From: a virus
Length of the DNA stretch: 22,390 bases
Direction: 5' to 3' (one strand)
IMG/VR virus record: IMGVR_UViG_3300042879_000609
Span: 1-22,390 of that record
Shown: piece after piece, positions 11,599 through 19,899 of the stretch
How positions within the stretch are numbered: position 1 is the stretch's first letter
Layout of the letters: every line of letters begins with the position of its first letter
Notes under the pieces: model-generated
Told to the model about the DNA's origin: nothing
The model's database searches: none
Seen by the model: only the letters and a program-made list of their open reading frames with translations
Program-made: the position numbers and the translations under genes

Positions 11599-11777
11599 AT
11601 CCGTTATCTAAATACGGGTGGGTTCATGTGCTTGAAGGAATTACCGAGCGCGACATGTCGAAGTGGGATATTGTACTAAACAAGACAGCGTGGGAAGTGT
11701 TCACTCACATGACTTATTTGAAGGATTACAACGCAGAGCAGAAACGATTATTTGAATTAAGCAAGCATGGTCACTAA
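11511..11777 (+). CDS. -1 frame extension of the tail-assembly chaperone (long form)
   Basis: After slipping at 11511 the -1 frame adds about 88 residues to the first 167, giving a ~255-residue product. The end (NPLSKYGWVHVLEGITERDM, then KWDIVLNKTAWEVFTHMTYL) resembles the second tail-chaperone ORF of Bacteroidota phages (GW...i..LA..D..k.d.v.......e....L.y.k). There is no convincing start codon of its own near the front of this frame, and its stop overlaps the fibre gene by 11 bases. It also fills the only gap in the operon (11599-11766). An internal GTG start near 11634 is the main alternative. Confidence 0.6.
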   Translation, partial: FDYRKRTLSRFADLFGESDDGSGEGNWGLNPLSKYGWVHVLEGITERDMSKWDIVLNKTAWEVFTHMTYLKDYNAEQKRLFELSKHGH

Positions 11778-14271
11778 TATATCATACAACGTAATCATTG
11801 ACAGGCTAAAGGCTTTCGCCGCTGGTCACTATTTGATTAAACACTTTTCACATGGTCAGATTGATTTGCGCTATTTAGAACAAGGCGCAGACTATTACCC
11901 GTGGATGCACGTAATACCCGGCACGATTAACCCAGCAGAAGGTTTGCGTGAGTATTCGTTTGACATAACATTCAGCGACTTGACACGTGACAAAGAGCAT
12001 GAGTCAGAATACATACGTGAAGCGATAAGCGACTGCACGAGGTTGGCTGAAGACTTGCTTGCTGAAATAAAGAACGGCAACACCTTATTCGATTCGAGCG
12101 TTCAGATAGTCGATGGAAGTTCGATTACTCCATTCATTCATGAGGATACTCACACGCTCACAGGTGTTACACTTTCGCTTTCAATTCGCGTGCCTTGGGA
12201 TTGGTCGGCTTGCGACATTCCTGCGGACTACGCTCCAGGCGGTTCAAGTTCGGGCGGTGGAGCATTTGGCGGTTGTTGCGTGACCTTGCAAGTTGGCGGC
12301 ATTGATAACATCGACCAAAGTTTATTGAATTTGATTGCAGGCACTAACATGACTATCACAGATAACGGCGATGGCTCTGTGACATTTGACTCAACGGGCG
12401 GTGGTGGTGGTGGATTGCTTTTAGCTTTACCATTTACGACTGATCACATTAGCGCAACGGGAAACGAGTATTTAATAGGTGACGTTGTTTATTATAGTGG
12501 CAACGTGTATCGCTGCATTGCTAACAATGATTCAATACTTCCAACGGATGCAAATTATTGGTTAAATCTCGGTGCTGGTTATCCACTTATACAACAGCCA
12601 GCGGACTGGGATTCAACAAGCGGCAATAATCAAATACTGAATAAACCAACTCTCTCAACGGTTGCGACTTCGGGCGATTACAATGATTTGATAAACCTTC
12701 CAACGCTTGCAACCGTAGCGACAACAGGCGATTACAACGACTTAAATAATTTACCTACAATTCCTGCGGCACAGGTCAATTCGGACTGGAATGCAATTAG
12801 TGGTGTTGCTGAAATATTGAACAAGCCGACATTTGGTTCTGTTACATCGGTTGGTCTTACTGTTCCATCTGCTTTCAGTGTAACAGGTTCACCAATTACC
12901 ACATCGGGAACGCTTGCGATTTCAGGTGCAGGACTTGCAACCCAATATGTTCGCGGTGATGGGCAACTTGCTAATTTTCCAACAACAAGCGGCGGCGGTT
13001 CATCAGTTAGTTATTATTTGAACGGCTCAATAAATCAGGGAACAATAGGCGGCAGCACTTACTACCAAATGAGCAAGACAGCGGTATTTGGTCCGGGTAC
13101 AGATTTCACGCGAACCAACGCACAGGGCAATGGTTTAATTGCTCAATTTATTACGGATGCTAATGATCCGAATGTGTTGTTAATTCCGGGAGGTAACTTC
13201 AATCTTGAGTTTTATTTTAGTGCTTCTTCAGGTGGCGGTTCCCCTTCGTTCTATGTTGAATTATATAAGTATGATGGCAGCACCAGCACATTCACGCTAT
13301 TGGCTACGGATGTTGCAACGCCCGAAGGCATTACACAAGGCACTGTAATAGATGCGTACTTCACAGCACTTGCAGTACCTCCTACGGTTATGACTTTAAC
13401 CGATAGATTGGCTGTGCGTGTATTTGTTACTACATCGGGTCGCACTTTAGTACTGCATACTGAAAATTCGCATTTGTGTCAAGTAATAACCACGCTAAGC
13501 ACTGGCATCAATGCAATCAATGGTATTACATCGCAGGTTCAAAACCTTGCAACTGGCACGGCAGGAAGTGATTTCGCAATCAGTAGTACGGGCAGCACGC
13601 ACACATTCAATTTACCAACAGCCAGCGCATCAAATCGCGGAGCGTTAAGTAGTGCTGATTGGTCAACTTTCAACGGCAAGCAAAACAGCGTTGGATTTAC
13701 AACGGTGGGTAATAACATTGCTACGCTTGCGAATCCGAGCGCAATCACTTACCTAAAGATAGCAGCAGACAATACTGTTAGCGCGATAACTGCGGCACAA
13801 CTCAAAACTGATTTGGGTATTCCTTCGGGCACGATGTTTCAACTTGTTACAACATCAGACCAAGCAAGTAATAGCACCGCCGCAATAGTTGTATCTGATA
13901 TAACTGGTTTGACCTTTCCGATTACAAGTGGAAAAAAGTATAAATTCAAAGCATTGTTATTGCATACAGCAAATTCAACAAGTGTGAGTGTACGTGTAGG
14001 AATAAATGCTAATGTAGCGGTTACAAGTGTGAATCAACAGATAAGTATAGCTACTGCGACAGGAGCGCAAAATCAATGGTTTAATCTTAATTCGCTCGGT
14101 GTAGTCACATTTGCAGGTGCTAATGCAACTGCACAAATGATGTCAACAGTTGAAGGTATATTGATTGCAAACAATAGCGGAATTGCGGCTATACAATTCA
14201 GCAAGGGTGCGGCAAACACTGGTATATTAACAATCAAAGCAGGATCAATTCTTGAATATTTCGAAATATGA
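11767..14271 (+). CDS. Tail fibre / receptor-binding protein with fused N-terminal virion domain
   Basis: 834 residues. 1-155 is a globular domain (REYSFDITFSDLTRDKEHES ... ending VPWDWSACDIP) that in Bacteroidota phages commonly occurs as a separate protein after the chaperone genes. Gly/Ser linkers follow at 157-170 and 210-216. GTNMTITDNGDGSVTF (192-207) is a fibre shaft motif. 236-270 (IGDVVYYSGNVYRCIANNDS ... YWLNLG) resembles a carbohydrate-binding module of the chitin-binding type 3 shape. 280-375 has repeats DW..(I/T)SG...ILNKPT and GDYNDLxNLPT. ASNRGALSSADWSTFNGKQ is a fibre repeat often met in phages. The C-terminal ~145 residues form a likely receptor-binding head ending ILTIKAGSILEYFEI. 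No protease or intramolecular chaperone motif is seen. Confidence 0.8.
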   Translation: MVTNISYNVIIDRLKAFAAGHYLIKHFSHGQIDLRYLEQGADYYPWMHVIPGTINPAEGLREYSFDITFSDLTRDKEHESEYIREAISDCTRLAEDLLAEIKNGNTLFDSSVQIVDGSSITPFIHEDTHTLTGVTLSLSIRVPWDWSACDIPADYAPGGSSSGGGAFGGCCVTLQVGGIDNIDQSLLNLIAGTNMTITDNGDGSVTFDSTGGGGGGLLLALPFTTDHISATGNEYLIGDVVYYSGNVYRCIANNDSILPTDANYWLNLGAGYPLIQQPADWDSTSGNNQILNKPTLSTVATSGDYNDLINLPTLATVATTGDYNDLNNLPTIPAAQVNSDWNAISGVAEILNKPTFGSVTSVGLTVPSAFSVTGSPITTSGTLAISGAGLATQYVRGDGQLANFPTTSGGGSSVSYYLNGSINQGTIGGSTYYQMSKTAVFGPGTDFTRTNAQGNGLIAQFITDANDPNVLLIPGGNFNLEFYFSASSGGGSPSFYVELYKYDGSTSTFTLLATDVATPEGITQGTVIDAYFTALAVPPTVMTLTDRLAVRVFVTTSGRTLVLHTENSHLCQVITTLSTGINAINGITSQVQNLATGTAGSDFAISSTGSTHTFNLPTASASNRGALSSADWSTFNGKQNSVGFTTVGNNIATLANPSAITYLKIAADNTVSAITAAQLKTDLGIPSGTMFQLVTTSDQASNSTAAIVVSDITGLTFPITSGKKYKFKALLLHTANSTSVSVRVGINANVAVTSVNQQISIATATGAQNQWFNLNSLGVVTFAGANATAQMMSTVEGILIANNSGIAAIQFSKGAANTGILTIKAGSILEYFEI
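12649..12756 (+). repeat. Two 54-base tandem repeats in the fibre shaft
   Basis: The units encode TLSTVATSGDYNDLINLP and TLATVATTGDYNDLNNLP, 15 of 18 residues identical, but many third codon positions differ, so the repeat is held by protein selection rather than being new. Related half-repeats (DWDSTSGNNQILNKP, DWNAISGVAEILNKP) flank it. Confidence 0.85.
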
Positions 14272-14570
14272 AAACAATACAACCAATTCAATTATGGAGT
14301 GATGGCAAAATTCAGAATGCCGTTTACCTCAATATGTACATCAGTTATGACAATCTAAGCACAACGGCAGTGTTCTATTACTCACTCATGGGTGAAACAT
14401 TCGACTTGCTTGCTTCAGGTAAAATTGAAATGACAGGTAGCGATTATCAAAATTGGGATGATTCAAATGAGGGTGCGTATTTATATGCGGCTTATGTTTT
14501 GAATTTAGTCATCACAGGCGATGCGGTAACAACTGCCAGCGACACACCGAGCGATGAACAAACAGCTTAA
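14268..14570 (+). CDS. Fibre-associated protein of unknown function
   Basis: 100 residues: MKTIQPIQLWSDGKIQNAVY, then LNMYISYDNLSTTAVFYYSL, LASGKIEMTGSDYQNWDDSN and an acidic Thr/Ser tail. Proteins opening KTI.PIQ(I/L)W..G....A.YL and containing (L/I).G...M.G.DY..WD follow fibre genes in many Bacteroidota phages, apparently as small beta-rich structural or fibre-assembly proteins. No experimental role is known to me. The ATG overlaps the fibre stop (ATGA), so the two are coupled. Confidence 0.65.
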   Translation: MKTIQPIQLWSDGKIQNAVYLNMYISYDNLSTTAVFYYSLMGETFDLLASGKIEMTGSDYQNWDDSNEGAYLYAAYVLNLVITGDAVTTASDTPSDEQTA

Positions 14571-15093
14571 AGATTTACTCAAAATATTAGGTGCTGACGT
14601 TGTCGAGCGTGCAAAGAGTAATTTGAAAGTTACTCAAAGCATTCGTTACCCTAACGGCAAGACTTACAAGCGCAACCGATATGCAAGTGGTAAACTTTAC
14701 AACTCGCTTACTTTCAAGGCAAGTGTAGCAGGCGGCAAACCGTTCATCAAATTCACAACGAAGGATGATGAAACGGGAAAATATGCTGACATCGTTGAAT
14801 TCGGAAGAAGACCTGGCGCAACACCGCCACCGATTGACCCAATAATTGAGTGGATGAAGGTGCGTAAGATTCGTTTGCGTAATTCAAAGAATGAGTTCAT
14901 CAAATACTCGGATGAAGCACAGCGATACGCAGCGAAACGAATAGCGTGGGCAATAAGTAAACGCGGCACGCCCGGAATACTTTACTACACAACGGCACTT
15001 CAGGAAATATTAGACGAACGCTCGGATGCGTTTTTTCAATACTTGAATGAAGCTATATCATTCGAATTAGACTTAGACAAAAGAAACAAATAA
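14554..15093 (+). CDS. HK97 gp10-like head-tail/tail completion protein
   Basis: 179 residues. YADIVEFGRRPGATPPPIDP at 77-96 followed by IIEWMK is the hallmark of the HK97 gp10-like family (YA..VEFG..PG.PPP...I..W). Before it is a basic strand-rich region (PNGKTYKRNRYASGKLYNSL), after it AAKRIAWAISKRGTPGILYY, where family members have the I...G......A helix. Members act at the head-tail joint or tail completion. It overlaps the fibre-associated gene by 17 bases. Its position after the fibre, rather than before the tail tube, is unusual. Confidence 0.75.
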   Translation: MNKQLKDLLKILGADVVERAKSNLKVTQSIRYPNGKTYKRNRYASGKLYNSLTFKASVAGGKPFIKFTTKDDETGKYADIVEFGRRPGATPPPIDPIIEWMKVRKIRLRNSKNEFIKYSDEAQRYAAKRIAWAISKRGTPGILYYTTALQEILDERSDAFFQYLNEAISFELDLDKRNK

Positions 15094-15094
15094 C

Positions 15095-16456
15095 ATGGCA
15101 CTTACACAAGTTGACAAACCTTACTCATATACTCGCAAAGGGCAACGTCTTTACGTAGTCTATACAAGCGACAATAGCGGTAATACAGGCTTCAAATTTG
15201 GTTTCAAATTAACCGAAGTTGCAAGTGGTAAACAATATCAAGTATTCATTTCACCTGACCCACAAGGTCGCGGAATATTCGACATGGCACCGCTTGTAAA
15301 CTTGCGCCATCAAGAAGAACCGATAGGCACTTTTCAAATACACGCTGCGACTTGTTACGAGCTTAATGGAAACGGCTTCAAGACTTACGACATTGAAGTT
15401 ACTGAATGGTGGGTAGTCGATGGTGTGTTCACTCAAAATGAAGGCGTAAGCGATACGATTTCAGAAATGGTTGTTACGAACTCCTATTTTCAACCGTATC
15501 AAGGCTATAAACCCGACACGATTTCAGTTCCTGCGGCTTGCAATTATTCATGGGAAGTGCCGATGAACTTTAACTTTCTTGGACAAAATGATACAGCGTG
15601 GTATGCTTACTCGGATAGAACCATTGACACGAGTTCATGGATTTACCGCAACAATTCGCAATGGATAAATTTAGCAACTGAACCATACGTTGTGACAATC
15701 ATGTCGCGATGGGACGACTTAGGTTGTTTGACTTTTAGTACACGCTCGGAATTAACGGGCAACACGCTCGACTACATCGATGTGACTTGGGTGGATAACT
15801 TGGGTGGATTTACCAACACTCAAATACCCGTTAACTCAAATGAAGCACTTGCACACATGGCTGTTTATCCGGGGTGCGTTGCAGGAATTATGCCTGCGAA
15901 TACTGCATACTATTATTTAATTGGTCGCGATGCTTTAGATGCTCGAGTAAGTGCGATTTATTTATTCGTGAATGAAGAAACGCAAGGCAACTGGAATCAA
16001 AACTGCAACTATACACCTGTTCGCGTTGCGTGGGTTAATAGTCGCGGTGGCTGGGATTATTGGAACTTTCAATTAAAGAGTGAGCGCACAACTCAGATTG
16101 AGCGCAAGCAATACAACTCGGTATTGAAAACGGACTTCGATTATGGTTTTTCAGGTGGCAACGTGCCATTTCACCCATCGACTCGAATGCTCACAGATCG
16201 TTCAAATCTCAATACAACTTCATTGCTTGTAACAAGTGACTGGCTGAGTGATAACGAGTTTACTTTTTTACGCTCGTTGCTGGTCGCTAACCAAGTGCAA
16301 ATAATTGAGAACGACAATTTCGCAGATACGGGTTGCTATCGCGTAACGCCTGTGAGCATTGAGCAAACATCATTTGCAGAACAAAAAAGCAAAGATGGTA
16401 AGTTGCACAACATCACGCTCAACTTAAAGTATTCACAACCTTATTGGTCACATTAA
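15095..16456 (+). CDS. Phage tail structural protein (Bacteroidota type)
   Basis: 453 residues, beta-rich, no membrane segment. The motif RVAWVNSRGGWDYWNFQLKS (near 310-330) corresponds to the conserved (R/H).(A/Y)W(L/V)N..GG(Y/W)D(Y/W)(F/W)NF....S found in a tail protein family of Bacteroidota phages, and the C-terminus (WLSDNEFTFLRSLLVANQVQ) to its L...E...L..L..S..V.... end. It starts 2 bases after the gp10-like stop and ends at TAA directly followed by the next ATG. A place in the tail tip or baseplate, as a partner of the 1090-residue protein, is inferred; a tail tube role is less likely at this size. Confidence 0.65.
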   Translation: MALTQVDKPYSYTRKGQRLYVVYTSDNSGNTGFKFGFKLTEVASGKQYQVFISPDPQGRGIFDMAPLVNLRHQEEPIGTFQIHAATCYELNGNGFKTYDIEVTEWWVVDGVFTQNEGVSDTISEMVVTNSYFQPYQGYKPDTISVPAACNYSWEVPMNFNFLGQNDTAWYAYSDRTIDTSSWIYRNNSQWINLATEPYVVTIMSRWDDLGCLTFSTRSELTGNTLDYIDVTWVDNLGGFTNTQIPVNSNEALAHMAVYPGCVAGIMPANTAYYYLIGRDALDARVSAIYLFVNEETQGNWNQNCNYTPVRVAWVNSRGGWDYWNFQLKSERTTQIERKQYNSVLKTDFDYGFSGGNVPFHPSTRMLTDRSNLNTTSLLVTSDWLSDNEFTFLRSLLVANQVQIIENDNFADTGCYRVTPVSIEQTSFAEQKSKDGKLHNITLNLKYSQPYWSH

Positions 16457-19400
16457 ATGCAGAACGAAGTACAACTCATAGTTAAGTCGGGAGGTATTGT
16501 TTACCAAACGAATCAATATACTATTGCTGGAACTATTATTAACGGAGCAACAACCTTCAGCTTAAACTCGGTATTAAGTTCTCCATTATGGTTATGTATT
16601 TCATCAATACAACCAAAAATAGGCGGCACGTTTTCAGTGCCTGATGCGGATGTAAACAATACGGCAATTATTATTGGTTATGATCCATCCACTTGCGTTA
16701 TTACGCTCGACGTTCCTATTGTTTGGTCAGGTGTTGGAAACCCTGCAACCGATGTGTTTATAGATGTTGCAATCAATACTGAAGTAGAATATTTCCTTGA
16801 CTTATATCCGAACGAATCCATTTCGCTTTCATATCAATTTACCGACTTAAATAACTTTAGTCAGATAGGCACGTTTTCGCGTGACTTCAGGATACCAGCG
16901 ACAAAGAAAAATGTCGAAGCACTTGGACCGTTATACGATTATAATTTCGTGGACGATGTTCAATCATTCAGCAGAAAGTACACGGCTGAATTGAGGGTTG
17001 ACACGATACCGATTTCACGCGGTTACATCCGGGTTATGGCGGCTTACAAGCAACAGGATTTTTTGAGTGATTTCCAAGTTGCATTTTATAGTGAAGCTCC
17101 GAATTTCGTGAAGTCGATTGGTGAGAAAAAATTAAAGGACTTGACTGTATTGCCAACACTTTCCGAGCCAGTTGTATTTACTAATGTCACGACAATAAAC
17201 AGCACACGTATTTGGGCATTAATTGATCGTGGTCAAGGTGGCAAAGCGTTTAGTGAGACTGGAGAAACAAATACCCGACCAACGCAAAATGATGCACAAC
17301 CACTATATGCAGCTGATTTAACTCCATGCTTGCGATCCGACTATATACTTCAGCAAATTTTTAATGATGCTGGCTTCGAGCTTGACGCGAGTAGCTTATT
17401 AACTACATTAAGCGATTACTATGTACCTTGGGTTAATACGGAGTCATTAAACTTCAATTTCGCGGTAAGTGACAATGCGCTGCGTGTTACGAATAGCACG
17501 GCAATTAATCACACTACGGATTTTGGCTGGCAAATCATACCATTAGATAATGAAGATTACGACAATGGAATGAATTACAATGCAGCGACTTACACATATA
17601 CAACACCTTATACAGGGTATTATTCATTTCGTTTATATTTTACTTTTGAAAACGCTTCTTGTTGGACGAGTATACAGCTTCGATTAAAGTACAATGATGG
17701 CTCAAATGATTATTATATTAGTTTCGGAACTCATCAACCTATTGTTTTTGATGGTGTATTAGGATATACGTCAGGGGATTTATTTTTTAGCGCAGGATGG
17801 ACTATTCAATTTCAATATTTAGGCTACGACAACTACAGTTCAGTTGATTGCCCTACTCCAAATGTTGATTTAATTGCAAACGGCTTTGTATTAGAATTAA
17901 TGAATTTGAAGCCATTGACTGGTCCTGACATTATTTACTCAAATAACGCACCTGACATTAAGCAAATTGATTTCGTTTCAGATATAATTAAGATGCACAA
18001 TCTTGCGGTTATTCCTGATGCTGCTGGTGTAAATAAACTTTTGCTTGAACCGATGTCGACTTATTTAGGCAGCGGCTCAACACTTGACTGGACTAAGAAA
18101 CTCGACACGTCAAAGGACATAGTCATTAAAGGAACTGATGACATCAAAAAGTCAAAGTTGTATTTCACTTATTCGGCAGGGCAAGATACTTATTCAAAAC
18201 TATTCGTTGACCAAGGGCGCATATACGGTGACTACAAACTTGAACCGTACACCGTTGATGCAAATCAAGTACCGAGCGAATTTCTGACAGGCAACACAGA
18301 AGTAAAGTTAATTGCTCAATCGACACCTTCAACACAAGTCAATGGAAGTAGTTTAATCTGCCCACGCTTTTGGACTCAAAGCGGTGACGAGCCACCGAAG
18401 TTCACAGCTCCCGGCTTACGCTTTTTGTATTGGTCGGAAACCGCGCCAATTTATTTATATGATGAGGGTTTTGGTGGTTCGGTAGTTTACCAAAACGTGC
18501 CATTGGTAAATCATTACAACGACACGAGTGGTTTTAATCCAAACTTTGCAGGGCAATACGATTTGAACTGGGCACCTGAGACTCCACTTCATGACTACAC
18601 GATGAATCCTCAGAACAATTTATTCACGCAATACTGGCGCGATTATTTGGATTCAATTTATAGCGATGATGCGAGAATACTTGAAGCAAGTTTCGCGTTG
18701 AATAACACCGATATATTGAGTCTAAACTTCGGTGATTACATATTTGTGAAAGACGCTTATTGGCGAATCATTGAGTTAAGTGACTATAAAATGGGGCAAT
18801 ATGAAAGCACCCGTGTAAAGTTGCTTAAGGTTTCACCCGGCGCACCTGCAAAGCCTGCCTGTGATATTATTCCTGTATCAAATAACCAAGATGGTTCAGT
18901 AAATTTTGAAACCCCTGCTGGTGCAAGTGTATCAGCCACTCAATACTGTTGTAATTACTTCAACTTTACATGGAGCGTTAACACAAATCTTTGTTACGGA
19001 AAGGTTCGTGACAGACCAGGAATAACAAATCCGAATAACGACTCAACGGGTAAGGGTGAAATTACATCACTCAATTCGATTAGCGTTGGCGCGAATAATG
19101 TAATTACAACGGTCGGTTTGGATGCTGGCTCTTCGACATTCTCGGTGTTTGCAGGAAATGACATCAAAAGCGGTTCGAATGATAACGTGATTGCAGTCGG
19201 TGACACGCTCGAAGTTAAAGGTGATCAACGTGGCATTGCGATGTTTGGCAAATCAGTTGAAAGCGCAGTTCCTGGTTTAGTTGTCGGTGGTGGCTGGCCG
19301 CAAGACGATAGGACTTATGCGTTCAATGGTTCTCAGAGTGCAGGTACATTTATGATGTCGGAGCAGGGCACTTACGCCGCTACACTTGGCACTCTTGAAT

Positions 19401-19729
19401 TATTTATTGAGGGCATTGCGAATAAGCGCATAGAACTTGAAGACAACACTGCATGGTATATGCGAATGCAAGTCATGGTTCAACCGACAATCAATCAGTA
19501 CATCAACGCAACCATCACGGCACAAATTGGCAAAAGTTCGGGCATTGCATTTGCGACTGCTCCGATAGTTCAATATCAGGACACGAGTATGGCAGGGCGC
19601 ACGGTTAATTTAATCATTGACACGGCAACGAATACGGCACAGCATAGAATGAACATTCAACTTGCTGGCGGTACTTACCCATTCATCACTCGGTTGGTGG
19701 CTCAAATAAATTACACACAATTCAGATGA
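16457..19729 (+). CDS. Large tail-tip / baseplate protein with appended C-terminal domain
   Basis: 1090 residues. 110-160 holds FLDLYPNESISLSYQFTDLN and GTFSRDFRIPATKKN, the (L.L..(D/N)..I.L...F.D......(S/T)FSK...IPAT..N) signature of a big Bacteroidota phage tail protein thought to act at the tail tip. A long beta-rich body follows, with DYILQQIFNDAGFELDASSL and VSDIIKMHNLAVIPD. Near 790-850 is a Cys-rich knot (PACDIIPVSNNQ, TQYCCNYF, TNLCYG), and the last ~240 residues form a separate domain that may be an exposed ligand-binding or trimerizing head. No lysin or protease motif was found. The next gene begins inside the stop region (4-base overlap). Confidence 0.65.
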   Translation: MQNEVQLIVKSGGIVYQTNQYTIAGTIINGATTFSLNSVLSSPLWLCISSIQPKIGGTFSVPDADVNNTAIIIGYDPSTCVITLDVPIVWSGVGNPATDVFIDVAINTEVEYFLDLYPNESISLSYQFTDLNNFSQIGTFSRDFRIPATKKNVEALGPLYDYNFVDDVQSFSRKYTAELRVDTIPISRGYIRVMAAYKQQDFLSDFQVAFYSEAPNFVKSIGEKKLKDLTVLPTLSEPVVFTNVTTINSTRIWALIDRGQGGKAFSETGETNTRPTQNDAQPLYAADLTPCLRSDYILQQIFNDAGFELDASSLLTTLSDYYVPWVNTESLNFNFAVSDNALRVTNSTAINHTTDFGWQIIPLDNEDYDNGMNYNAATYTYTTPYTGYYSFRLYFTFENASCWTSIQLRLKYNDGSNDYYISFGTHQPIVFDGVLGYTSGDLFFSAGWTIQFQYLGYDNYSSVDCPTPNVDLIANGFVLELMNLKPLTGPDIIYSNNAPDIKQIDFVSDIIKMHNLAVIPDAAGVNKLLLEPMSTYLGSGSTLDWTKKLDTSKDIVIKGTDDIKKSKLYFTYSAGQDTYSKLFVDQGRIYGDYKLEPYTVDANQVPSEFLTGNTEVKLIAQSTPSTQVNGSSLICPRFWTQSGDEPPKFTAPGLRFLYWSETAPIYLYDEGFGGSVVYQNVPLVNHYNDTSGFNPNFAGQYDLNWAPETPLHDYTMNPQNNLFTQYWRDYLDSIYSDDARILEASFALNNTDILSLNFGDYIFVKDAYWRIIELSDYKMGQYESTRVKLLKVSPGAPAKPACDIIPVSNNQDGSVNFETPAGASVSATQYCCNYFNFTWSVNTNLCYGKVRDRPGITNPNNDSTGKGEITSLNSISVGANNVITTVGLDAGSSTFSVFAGNDIKSGSNDNVIAVGDTLEVKGDQRGIAMFGKSVESAVPGLVVGGGWPQDDRTYAFNGSQSAGTFMMSEQGTYAATLGTLELFIEGIANKRIELEDNTAWYMRMQVMVQPTINQYINATITAQIGKSSGIAFATAPIVQYQDTSMAGRTVNLIIDTATNTAQHRMNIQLAGGTYPFITRLVAQINYTQFR

Positions 19730-19899
19730 GAAACGATATAGGTATGTCTTTGGCTTTGTTGAAAGCTGGAATAAAATGCAGGCGTGAGGGTTATTCTATA
19801 AATCGCAGGCGCAAAATCGTCAAAACTTCCGTTATCTATTTAGTGCACACTACATCGTGGGCATTGATATTATTCGGACTCTATAAAATGATTTGGTAA
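19726..19899 (+). CDS. Small basic single-span membrane protein
   Basis: 57 residues: MRNDIGMSLALLKAGIKCRR, a basic stretch (NRRRKIVK), then a hydrophobic segment (VIYLVHTTSWALILFGLY) ending KMIW. Positive residues before the span suggest the N-terminus stays in the cytoplasm. It overlaps the tail gene by 4 bases (ATGA) and the tape-measure start by 1 base (TAATG), so it is translated as part of the tail operon. Possible roles are a membrane-inserting tail component or a small lysis/injection helper; neither is proven. Confidence 0.6.
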   Translation: MRNDIGMSLALLKAGIKCRREGYSINRRRKIVKTSVIYLVHTTSWALILFGLYKMIW

